Below are positions 36,896-44,179 of a DNA stretch of 64,000 nucleotides, in pieces. The stretch covers positions 25,290 to 89,289 of the forward strand of contig CAYMOV010000003.1 in NCBI GenBank assembly GCA_964392085.1, in the 5' to 3' direction. The stretch is from CAYMOV01 sp964392085 (GTDB lineage Bacteria > Oederibacteriota > Muellerivitia > Muellerivitales > Muellerivitaceae). Made by a program: the position numbers and the translations under genes. The notes beneath the pieces were generated by a model that ran no database searches, was not told the origin of the DNA, and saw nothing but the letters and a program-made list of their open reading frames with translations. Positions within the stretch are counted from its first letter, which is position 1; every line of letters starts with the position of its first letter.

Positions 36896-37531
36896 ATGAA
36901 GACCCAGGAAAAATCCCTCGGCGAATTGTTGCGGCAAGCGGGCAAGGTCACCCAAGACCAGATCCACCAGGCGTTATCCGAGCAAAAACGCACCCATGAG
37001 CCGTTCGGCAAGATCTTGGTCCGGTTGGGGTTCGTCCGGGAACGGGACATCCTCCAGGTCCTGGAGGGGTTGACCGCCTTGACGTTTGAGACCGGCGGGG
37101 AGGGTTTCGGGGTCGAAACCTACCGGGTCCGTGAAGTGGTCCCCTACTCCCCCATCCGGGCACTCCCCTTGGCCGGCGATGAGATCCCCGGGTTGACCTC
37201 CCTCCGGGGCGAATTCCTTCCGGTTTTCTCGTTCCGGGCCCTCCTGGGGCTCCCGCCCGCCGCCGTCCCCGAGTCCACCTGGTTCATCGTAATGGCCCTG
37301 CCGGAGCGTCATTGCGTCCTTTGGATCGATTCCCTCCGGGAAGTGCTCCGGTTCCCCATGGAACAGGTGGAACCCATGCCTGCGTTTCTTTACGGAAAGC
37401 GTTCTGAATTCTTCTATTGTTTGGGTAAAATGAAGGGGCGCCTGTATTCCATGATCAATCCGGACCGTTTGGCCCGCGACGAGCGGCTTCAAGCGGCCCT
37501 GGAGGAAAAAGCCCATGCCCCCCAGGCCTGA
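36896..37531 (+). CDS. MshEN-like (GspE N-terminal) domain fused to a CheW domain
   Basis: 211 residues from ATG 36896. Residues 5-60 match the GspE/MshE N-terminal pattern in two halves: LGELLRQAGKVTQDQIHQAL and FGKILVRLGFVRERDILQVL. MshEN domains of this form bind cyclic-di-GMP in characterised proteins, which is family knowledge and not shown here. Residues about 62-170 are a CheW-type domain (ETYRVREVVPYSPIRALPLAG, GLTSLRGEFLPVFSFRALLGL, VLWIDSLREVLRFP). The ribosome site GGAAGG precedes it. The combination is unusual and could let the array sense a second messenger. Its stop overlaps the next TPR gene by 17 bases. Confidence 0.75.
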   Translation: MKTQEKSLGELLRQAGKVTQDQIHQALSEQKRTHEPFGKILVRLGFVRERDILQVLEGLTALTFETGGEGFGVETYRVREVVPYSPIRALPLAGDEIPGLTSLRGEFLPVFSFRALLGLPPAAVPESTWFIVMALPERHCVLWIDSLREVLRFPMEQVEPMPAFLYGKRSEFFYCLGKMKGRLYSMINPDRLARDERLQAALEEKAHAPQA

Positions 37532-39785
37532 CACCAAAACCCTCCGCGAAACGGCCCATGGGATGGACCAAGGGGATGCCTCCACCCACAACAACCTGGG
37601 GGTTTTTTACTATTCCAAGGGGCTTTACGCCGAGGCCATCAAGGAATTCAAGACCGCCCTGGAGATCGACCCGGAAAACTCCCAGATCCAGGACAACCTC
37701 AAGGCCGTCAACCGGCATACGGGGCTCTATGACCGGGCGATCGAGGCCTATAAAAAGGCCGTCCAGATGTTTCCCGAGGACAGCGAGGCCCATTACAACC
37801 TGGCCAACAGCTACCGCTATACCGGGCAGTACCAGGAGGCCATCGGCGAGTATGAGCGGGCGCTCAGCTTGAACCCCGACCACCCCTTCGCCTTGAACTA
37901 CCTGGGGATCGCCCACAAATGCCTCGGCCAATACGACGACGCCATCAGCGCCTTCAAGCGGGCCCTCGAGAAAAACCCCCATTTCGCGGACCTCCATAAC
38001 AACCTGGGCGAGGTGTTCTACAACAAGGGCAAGGTGAATGAAGCCCTCGTGGAATACAAAAAGGCCATCTCGCTGAACCCGGATTACGCGGTCGCCCACT
38101 ACAACCTGAGCTTCGTCTACGGCGATAAAAACATGTTGGAGGAGGCCGAAAAATCCTTCAAGCGGTCGGTGGAACTGAACCCAAATTTCGGGCAGGCCGC
38201 CCAGGCGCTCCTGGCCATCGAAAGGCCGAAAAGCCTCGAGGAAAAAATGGCGGAACAGGCGGCCGCCAAGAAAACCGCCGACGCGTCGGCTCCCCTTGGG
38301 TCGTCCGCTCCACGGGCCGCGGCGCCGATCCCGCCGAAGGCCTCCGGCTTGGAAGCGGCCCTGGAATTGGCCTCGACCTACCGGAACCGGGGCTTGTTGG
38401 ACGACGCGATCCGGGAGTACAAGCGCACGATCGATACCCTCCCACGAGAAGCCGTCCTTTACCGCAGCCTGGGTGAGACCTACCTCTTGACGGGACGTTT
38501 GGAAGAGGCGTTCGTGGCATGCCAGAAGGCCGTCGAGTTGGGACCGGGCCATTCCGAGAACTACATCCAATATGGGGTGGTCCTGCGGGAAATGAACCGG
38601 GTGGAAGAGGCCGTGGCCCAGTTGAATCGGGCCATCGAGATCACCCCGGGGTCCAGCGAGGCCCATTACGAATTGGGTGTCTGTCATTTCAAACGGGGGG
38701 ACACGGATCGGGCCACCAAGGCCATCCGGGAAGCCCTCCACTTGGACCCGGGAAACGCGGCGGCCCACTATTACCTCGGGGTCTATTACTACAAGGTGAA
38801 CCTTTACGAAGAGGCCATCCGGGAGATCCGGGAAGCGATGGAACTCGACACGTCCATCGCGGTCAGCGCCGAAGCCCTCACCTACCTGGGACTCTCCCTG
38901 GCGGACCGGGGCCGCCACGAGGAGGCGGTGGTTGAATACCGAAAGGCCCTTGAGTTCGACTCCAAGAACCCGGTCATCCATAACAGCCTGGGGGTGGCCT
39001 TCAAGAACCTCGGCCAGGTGAAGGAGGCGGTGGACGCTTACGAACGCGCCCTGGAGCTGAACCCCCGTTACGCGAAGGCCTACAACAACCTCGGGGTGGT
39101 GTATTTCAAGCAGGCCCAATACGACAAGGCCATGGACTGCTTCCAAAAAGCCGTCGACATCGAGCCCGACTACAAGACCGCCCAAAATAACTTGGCGGTG
39201 GCGCGCAAGAAACGTGTGGTCCTCAGCGAGGCCTCCGAACAGCTGATCAAGCAAATCATGGCGGAACCCGACAACCCGGTTCTCCACCACGATCTGGGGA
39301 GCGTCTATAAGAATACCGGGCAATACCAGGAGGCGATCCGGGAATTCCTGGAAGCCGTCCGGTTGAACCCCAAATACAAGGAAGCCTTGACCCAGTTGGG
39401 GGAGACCCACATGGCGGTGGGTCAGATGGATGAATCGGTCCGATACCTGGCGAAGGCCGTTTCCGCCGACGGGTCGTTCCCGGAGGCGCACCTGGCCCTG
39501 GGGCAGGCCTATGTCCAACGGGGTTGGTGGGATGAGGCCATGGTCGAACTCAAGAAAGCCCAGGCCCTCAAACCCGACCTACGGGACATCCACTTCCACC
39601 TGGCCCAGGTCTACCGGAACAAGTCCTGGTGGGACGAGTCCATCTCCGAGTACGAGAAGCAGATCGACCTGACGGATGACCCCGACAAGGCGTCCATGTG
39701 CCGGGATTTCATCCAGCAAGTGCAGGCCTGGAAAGAGCAGTTGAAAACCTCCCCCAGCGCGGGGAACTCCAAATTGATCAAGTAG
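37515..39785 (+). CDS. Large tetratricopeptide repeat protein (about 18 TPRs)
   Basis: 756 residues from ATG 37515; an ATG at 37563 would drop 16 residues. Three TPR arrays are visible, separated by an Ala/Pro-rich linker at about 235-280. Units such as EAIKEFKTALEIDPENSQIQ, EAVDAYERALELNPRYAKAY and EAIREFLEAVRLNPKYKEAL show the normal motif. No signal peptide. Like the first TPR gene it sits among che genes, and the overlap with the MshEN-CheW gene means coupled synthesis. A hub that gathers pilus and chemosensory parts is the likely role, by inference. Confidence 0.85.
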   Translation: MPPRPDTKTLRETAHGMDQGDASTHNNLGVFYYSKGLYAEAIKEFKTALEIDPENSQIQDNLKAVNRHTGLYDRAIEAYKKAVQMFPEDSEAHYNLANSYRYTGQYQEAIGEYERALSLNPDHPFALNYLGIAHKCLGQYDDAISAFKRALEKNPHFADLHNNLGEVFYNKGKVNEALVEYKKAISLNPDYAVAHYNLSFVYGDKNMLEEAEKSFKRSVELNPNFGQAAQALLAIERPKSLEEKMAEQAAAKKTADASAPLGSSAPRAAAPIPPKASGLEAALELASTYRNRGLLDDAIREYKRTIDTLPREAVLYRSLGETYLLTGRLEEAFVACQKAVELGPGHSENYIQYGVVLREMNRVEEAVAQLNRAIEITPGSSEAHYELGVCHFKRGDTDRATKAIREALHLDPGNAAAHYYLGVYYYKVNLYEEAIREIREAMELDTSIAVSAEALTYLGLSLADRGRHEEAVVEYRKALEFDSKNPVIHNSLGVAFKNLGQVKEAVDAYERALELNPRYAKAYNNLGVVYFKQAQYDKAMDCFQKAVDIEPDYKTAQNNLAVARKKRVVLSEASEQLIKQIMAEPDNPVLHHDLGSVYKNTGQYQEAIREFLEAVRLNPKYKEALTQLGETHMAVGQMDESVRYLAKAVSADGSFPEAHLALGQAYVQRGWWDEAMVELKKAQALKPDLRDIHFHLAQVYRNKSWWDESISEYEKQIDLTDDPDKASMCRDFIQQVQAWKEQLKTSPSAGNSKLIK

Positions 39786-39895
39786 AACCGGCGGTCGACC
39801 TTGACGGATACGTTGGATAGGAACGGAACCATGAAACCCATCACGGCCGACACACCGGCCCAAGACCGCCGACGGAAGGGTCCAGGGAACTTGGC

Positions 39896-40234
39896 ATGAA
39901 ACTACTGGTTTGCGTCATCCCGACCAAACGCCTGGACCAGTTGAAAAAGGCCCTTTGGGAGTCCGGGGTCCGGGGAGTCACCCTGTCGGACGCCGCGGGT
40001 TACGGATACCAGCGGGTGCAGGTGGAATCGGTCCAAGGCTCCGACTACAAGGTCCAATACCAGCCCCGGGTTCGGATCGAGATCGCGGTCCCGGATGAGG
40101 AACTTGAAGCCGTGGTGGATTTGGTGCTGGAAAACGTCCGAACCGGCCGCATCGGCGACGGCAAAATCTTCATCCTTCCCCTGGATGAGGTGATCCGCGT
40201 TCGGACCGGGGAGCGGGGCGAAAGCGCCTTGTAA
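39896..40234 (+). CDS. P-II family nitrogen regulatory-type protein
   Basis: 112 residues, the normal size. The body is strongly PII: MKLLVCVIPTKRLDQLKKAL at the start, PRVRIEIAVPDEELEAVVD, TGRIGDGKIFILP and EVIRVRTGE at the C terminus. The T-loop (about 36-56, GYGYQRVQVESVQGSDYKVQ) is unusual: GxGRQKGHTE is changed, and Tyr46 is replaced by Val, though a tyrosine at the uridylylated position (about 51) remains. PII senses ATP/ADP and 2-oxoglutarate and regulates partners through the T-loop. Here there is no amtB, glnA or glnD in the window. Position among che genes suggests a regulatory input to the chemosensory pathway. Confidence 0.85.
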   Translation: MKLLVCVIPTKRLDQLKKALWESGVRGVTLSDAAGYGYQRVQVESVQGSDYKVQYQPRVRIEIAVPDEELEAVVDLVLENVRTGRIGDGKIFILPLDEVIRVRTGERGESAL

Positions 40235-40341
40235 TCGGGCGGGGACTTCCGGAATGCCCCGGAATTGCCTTTTTTTAACGCCAAAACTCCCGTTTTCGTC
40301 TAAAATCTTGCTGACACTTCCAGGATCCGACGGAGGATGAC

Positions 40342-40704
40342 GTGGCCATCAAAGTGATGCTCGTGGACGACGCCTCGTTCATGAGGATGATGCTGAAGAA
40401 CATCCTCGTGGGTGCCGGTTACGAGGTGGCGGGGGAAGCCGAGAACGGCGCGAAGGCCGTGGAACTCTATAAATCCCTGAAGCCCGACCTGGTCATCATG
40501 GACATCATCATGCCCGAAATGGGCGGGATTGACGCCGTCCGTGAGATCGTTAAGGGTGATTCGGCCGCCAAGGTCCTGATGTGCTCGTCGATGGGGCAGC
40601 AATCCCTCGTGGTCGAGGCCATCCAAGCCGGTGCCAAGGACTTCATCGTCAAGCCTTTCCAGCCCTCAAATGTCTTGGAGGCCGTCAAGAAAGCGGTCGG
40701 TTGA
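40342..40704 (+). CDS. cheY: CheY-like response regulator (first copy)
   Basis: 120 residues from GTG 40342 with GGAGG at 40332-40336. Receiver features: DD at 9-10, phospho-acceptor Asp54 (VIMDIIMPEM), Ser82-83 in place of the Thr, Lys104 in VKPFQP. No output domain. Single-domain CheY carries phosphate from CheA to a target, classically the flagellar motor but in pilus systems to the retraction or extension ATPase. It shares FMR, MGQQ and AGAKDF/AGARDF with the second CheY, so they are paralogues. Confidence 0.93.
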   Translation: MAIKVMLVDDASFMRMMLKNILVGAGYEVAGEAENGAKAVELYKSLKPDLVIMDIIMPEMGGIDAVREIVKGDSAAKVLMCSSMGQQSLVVEAIQAGAKDFIVKPFQPSNVLEAVKKAVG

Positions 40705-40714
40705 GGCTCCCGCC

Positions 40715-41350
40715 ATGGCCGAATCCCGCCAGCTCCAACCCTTCCACCTCGACGCCCTAAAGGAAATGGGGAACGTCGGGGCGGGCAACGCCGCCACCGC
40801 CTTGTCCCAGCTCCTGGGGCGACGCGTGAACATGAACGTCTCGCGGGTCACGCTGGTCTCCACCGATTCCCTCCCCGACTTCCTGGGGAACCACCAAACC
40901 GAAGTCGCCGCCGTACAACTCCCCATCTATGGGGACGCCCGGGCCAAGGTCCTCATCCTGTTCGGATTGGACCGGCTGGGGGTCTTGATCGCCCTTTTAT
41001 TGGGGCGGCCCACCGCCGATCCCCGTGATCTTTCAGAGCTGGAACGCTCCGCCGTCCAGGAGCTCTCGAGCATCCTCACCGGAGCCTACCTCAACGCCCT
41101 TTACGGGTTGATCCGGGTCCAGTTGATCCATGGGGTGCCCACCATGGTTTTGGACCGGGCTGACGCGGTCCTCCAAAGCGTACTGCTGGAGTACGAACAA
41201 ACTCAGGGTTGGGCCCTGGTGGTCGAGACGGAATTCTCCGAATCCGGAAAGGTCCTGACCGGGCATTTTCTCCTGTTTCCCGAGGCGGCGACGCTGGACC
41301 TACTCCTGCGGGCTTTTTACCTCGCCTTGGGGATCACCCCGGATGCCTGA
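40715..41350 (+). CDS. CheC-like CheY-P phosphatase with one altered active site
   Basis: 211 residues from ATG 40715. The first CheC/CheX catalytic helix is intact: E17 and N20 in KEMGNVGAGNAA. In the second, E116 is present in ERSAVQELSSILTGAY but the asparagine position (119) is Ser, so that site is probably inactive. CheC-type proteins dephosphorylate CheY and can bind CheD to regulate receptor deamidation; both partners are adjacent. It overlaps cheD by eight bases. A second CheC with both sites lies at 46293-46907. Confidence 0.85.
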   Translation: MAESRQLQPFHLDALKEMGNVGAGNAATALSQLLGRRVNMNVSRVTLVSTDSLPDFLGNHQTEVAAVQLPIYGDARAKVLILFGLDRLGVLIALLLGRPTADPRDLSELERSAVQELSSILTGAYLNALYGLIRVQLIHGVPTMVLDRADAVLQSVLLEYEQTQGWALVVETEFSESGKVLTGHFLLFPEAATLDLLLRAFYLALGITPDA

Positions 41351-41831
41351 GGCTGGGACGGTTGTCCGGATCGCCGAATTCAAGGTGGGGAAGGGGCCCG
41401 AAGTCCTATCGGCGCTGGGCCTGGGAAGCTGCGTGGCCGTGATGTTGTGGGACCCGGTCCCGAAGTTGGGCGGGATGGCCCACGTGATGCTCCCTTCCAG
41501 CCTGGTCTTCCCGCCGCCGCACAACCCGGGAAAGTTCGCCGACACCTCCATCCCGGCCCTGGTGGACGCCCTCCTCCAAGAAGGCGCCCGGAAGGACCGG
41601 TTGGCGGCCAAACTGGTGGGCGGTTCCAACATGTTCGGCGGCGTCCAGGGGCCGGAAGTGATGCCCTTGGGGTTGCGGAACGTCATGGCGGCCCGGGCGG
41701 CCTTACGGACCCTTTGGATCCCCCTGAGGGCCGAGGAGGTCGGGGGGGCCAAGGGCCGGACCCTCCATTTCCAGTGTGAGGATGGGATGGTCCTGGTGCG
41801 GAAAGTCTACCAACCGGACGCTTGGTTGTGA
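41343..41831 (+). CDS. cheD: Chemoreceptor glutamine deamidase CheD
   Basis: 162 residues from ATG 41343, overlapping the previous gene by eight bases. Catalytic Cys30 is in GLGSCVAVMLWD and His47 in GGMAHVMLP, as in CheD. It deamidates glutamines of chemoreceptors, and in the CheC-CheD complex it links CheY-P levels to receptor adaptation. GGSNMFGG and PLGLRNVMAAR are the other conserved blocks. No receptor is present in the window, so its substrate must be encoded elsewhere or be atypical. Confidence 0.93.
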   Translation: MPEAGTVVRIAEFKVGKGPEVLSALGLGSCVAVMLWDPVPKLGGMAHVMLPSSLVFPPPHNPGKFADTSIPALVDALLQEGARKDRLAAKLVGGSNMFGGVQGPEVMPLGLRNVMAARAALRTLWIPLRAEEVGGAKGRTLHFQCEDGMVLVRKVYQPDAWL

Positions 41832-41873
41832 GGCGGTCGGGAGCTGGGCTTGAAGGGATGAAAGGTTAGAACC

Positions 41874-42401
41874 GTGAACCAACCGGATTTAAAAACCGAC
41901 GGATCCCCGGCTGAGGGCGGGGAAGTCCAATTGGTTTTGTTCATGATGTCGGGGAGCGAGTTCGGCATCGAGATCCGCCAGGTCCGGGAAATCAACCGGG
42001 TCGTGGACATCACCAAGGTCCCCAAGGCGCCGGACTTCCTCGAGGGGATCATGAACCTCCGGGGCCGCATCATCCCGGTGGTGGACTTGAAAAAACGCTT
42101 TAAGCTCCCGGCGGCCGAGACCACCGCCCAGACCCGGATCATGATCGCCGAGGTGGGGGAGCAACTGGTGGGCCTTTGGGTGGACCGAGTCACCGAGGTC
42201 CTGAAGGTTCCTCGGGCGGGGATCGCGCCTGCGCCCCCGATGGTCCTGACCATCGCCGGGGAATACCTTTCCGGCATCCTGGAAACCAAGGGCCGTTTGG
42301 TCATCCTCTTGAACCTTCCCCGAATCCTCAAACTGGAGGAAATCCGCGCCCTCGCCGAGGCGGAATCCCTGGCGGATGGTGAGTCTTCCCATGCCCGTTA
42401 G
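41874..42401 (+). CDS. cheW: CheW coupling protein
   Basis: 175 residues from GTG 41874. It is a single CheW domain: LVLFMMSGSEFGIEIRQVREI, the GIMNLRGRIIPVVDL core, and VGLWVDRVTEVL. It couples receptors to CheA in the array. The last ~20 residues (EAESLADGESSHAR) and the acidic N-terminal 18 are disordered-looking tails. It overlaps the second cheY by 11 bases if that gene starts at 42391. The normal core array component, distinct from the MshEN-CheW fusion. Confidence 0.93.
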   Translation: MNQPDLKTDGSPAEGGEVQLVLFMMSGSEFGIEIRQVREINRVVDITKVPKAPDFLEGIMNLRGRIIPVVDLKKRFKLPAAETTAQTRIMIAEVGEQLVGLWVDRVTEVLKVPRAGIAPAPPMVLTIAGEYLSGILETKGRLVILLNLPRILKLEEIRALAEAESLADGESSHAR

Positions 42402-42756
42402 GGTCCTGATCGTCGACGACTCCTCGTTCATGCGGTCCATCTTGAAGGGGATCGTCTCCCGGGAACCCTACGTCGCGGTGGGGGAAGGGGCCAGCGGTTT
42501 GGACGCCGTCGCGCTCTATAAGGAACTCCACCCGGATATCGTCACCATGGACATCGTCATGCCCCAGATGGACGGCATCGAGGCGGTCAAAAGCATCCGC
42601 CAATTCGACCCTGGGGCCAAGGTCATCATGGTCTCGGCCATGGGCCAGCAGGGCATGGTCATCGACGCGATCAAGGCCGGCGCCCGCGATTTCATCATCA
42701 AGCCCTTCCAACCCCCGCGCGTCTTGGAAGCCCTCAAGCGCGTCAGCGAATCCTAA
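42391..42756 (+). CDS. cheY: CheY-like response regulator (second copy)
   Basis: 121 residues. ATG 42391 is preferred (GGTGAG at 42378-42383); ATG 42376 would add five residues. Receiver motifs: DD at 9-10, Asp54 (VTMDIVMPQM), Lys104 in IIKPFQP. No output domain. A second CheY in the same cluster could be a phosphate sink or could address a different target. A gap of 205 bases before cheB contains no clear gene and probably a promoter. Confidence 0.93.
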   Translation: MPVRVLIVDDSSFMRSILKGIVSREPYVAVGEGASGLDAVALYKELHPDIVTMDIVMPQMDGIEAVKSIRQFDPGAKVIMVSAMGQQGMVIDAIKAGARDFIIKPFQPPRVLEALKRVSES

Positions 42757-42961
42757 CAGGGCGTTGAAATGGTTTCCGCGATGCGGGTCAGCGGCCATGA
42801 AGGTCGAGCCAATTACCGCGAATCCCCGCTATTACTGGGGATGACTTGCGGGTAAGACACAAAAAAGACTTTTCAGCCCGGCTTTTTCATCATCCCGCTA
42901 AGACCGTCCGAGGCCACATGACCCCCGGCTTTCTACCCCCATTAAATGCCCGGTTCACCTC

Positions 42962-44068
42962 ATGAAAAATCCTGATCCCCCGATCCGTGTCCTCGTGGTG
43001 GATGACTCGTTCTTTATGCGCCAAGTGGTCTCCCGGATGATCCAAGAGAACCCCGATTTGGAGGTGGTGGGGACCGCCCGGGACGGCGGCCAGGCGGTTG
43101 AGAAAAACCTCGAATTGAAACCGGACGTCCTGACGCTGGATGTGGAGATGCCCGGGTTGGACGGGTTGGGGGCTTTGGAGCGGATCTTCAAATCCCGCCC
43201 GGTGGCGGTTGTGATGCTCTCGGCGCATACGGGAACCGGCATGGATACCGCCGTCCGCGCGCTTGAACTGGGCGCGGTGGATTGTGTGGGGAAGCCCTCC
43301 GGAAGCTTGTCCCTGGATATCCGGAAGGTCCAGGACGAGTTGGTGGAGAAGATCCGGCAGGCGGCCCGGATCCCCAGGGTCTTATTGGGGCCCCGAGACC
43401 CCCAGGCCCCCCCTCCCCGGTTGCCGGAAAAACCGTCGACCCGGAGTCGGTGGCCGGACCCGCTCCTCGAAAACCGGTCCCCGGCCGTTTTCGCGGTGGC
43501 GGTGGCTTCCTCTACGGGCGGACCCAGGATGCTCCACGAACTGTTGGCCCGCATGCCGTCGGCCCCGCCATCCTGTTTCCTCCTGATCCAACACATGGCC
43601 GCCGGCTTCACGACGGCCCTGGCCCGCCGCCTCAGCGACTCCTCGCCCTTTCCGATCGTGGAAGCCGGTGAAGGGGACCTGCTGCGGGATGGGGTCGGGT
43701 ACGTGGCCCCCGGGGGTAAGCATTTGGTGGTGGAGAGCGGTCCCCGGGGGATGCGAACCGCGTTCCGGGACGGTCCGCCCCGGTTGGGGGTGAAGCCCTC
43801 GGGAGACCTCCTTCTGTCGTCGGTGGCGAACACTTTCGGCCCCCGCGCCATCGGATTGGTGATGACCGGGATGGGGCGGGACGGGGCCCAAGGGCTGCTG
43901 GACATGAGGAAGGCCGGGGCCTCCACCCTGGCCCAGGACGAGGCTTCCTGCGTGGTTTATGGTATGCCGAAGGCGGCGGTCGAAAACGGGGCCGCGGCCC
44001 AGGTTTTACCCCCGGTGGGCCTCGCCGACGAGATTCGGCGAATCCTGGCCCGCCAACCCCTGAGATAG
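42962..44068 (+). CDS. cheB: Chemotaxis response regulator methylesterase CheB
   Basis: 368 residues from ATG 42962. N-terminal receiver with DD at 14-15 and phospho-Asp60 (LTLDVEMPGL). After a Pro/Arg-rich linker (about 135-170) comes the methylesterase domain, with catalytic Ser184 in VASSTGGP, His211 in QHMAAGFT and Asp307 in GMGRDGAQG. It removes methyl groups from receptors, opposing CheR, when phosphorylated by CheA. The length and order are normal. Confidence 0.95.
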   Translation: MKNPDPPIRVLVVDDSFFMRQVVSRMIQENPDLEVVGTARDGGQAVEKNLELKPDVLTLDVEMPGLDGLGALERIFKSRPVAVVMLSAHTGTGMDTAVRALELGAVDCVGKPSGSLSLDIRKVQDELVEKIRQAARIPRVLLGPRDPQAPPPRLPEKPSTRSRWPDPLLENRSPAVFAVAVASSTGGPRMLHELLARMPSAPPSCFLLIQHMAAGFTTALARRLSDSSPFPIVEAGEGDLLRDGVGYVAPGGKHLVVESGPRGMRTAFRDGPPRLGVKPSGDLLLSSVANTFGPRAIGLVMTGMGRDGAQGLLDMRKAGASTLAQDEASCVVYGMPKAAVENGAAAQVLPPVGLADEIRRILARQPLR

Positions 44069-44144
44069 CCGGGGGAGGGCCCCGCGGCGACCGGCGGGAC
44101 TCCCGTGTTCCGAAAGACCCGTCGATTCAAGGCGGGGCCTCCGA

Positions 44145-44150
44145 TATAAT
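44145..44150 (+). promoter_or_regulatory. TATAAT -10 box before cheA
   Basis: A perfect TATAAT lies 30 bases before the cheA ATG. TTCAAG at 44126-44131 is 13 bases upstream, too close for a normal -35, so the -35 is not certain. Confidence 0.35.
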
Positions 44151-44179
44151 GAGGTCCAACTCAGCCAGGGATTGGGCGC

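Noticed and set aside
37455..39518. Long minus-strand frame opposite the large TPR gene
   Set aside because: It mirrors the repeat structure of the TPR gene. The sense strand shows canonical TPR units.
35683..39785. Strong internal DNA repetition
   Set aside because: It is coding repetition of TPR units, not a satellite or CRISPR array; spacing is 102 bases (34 codons).
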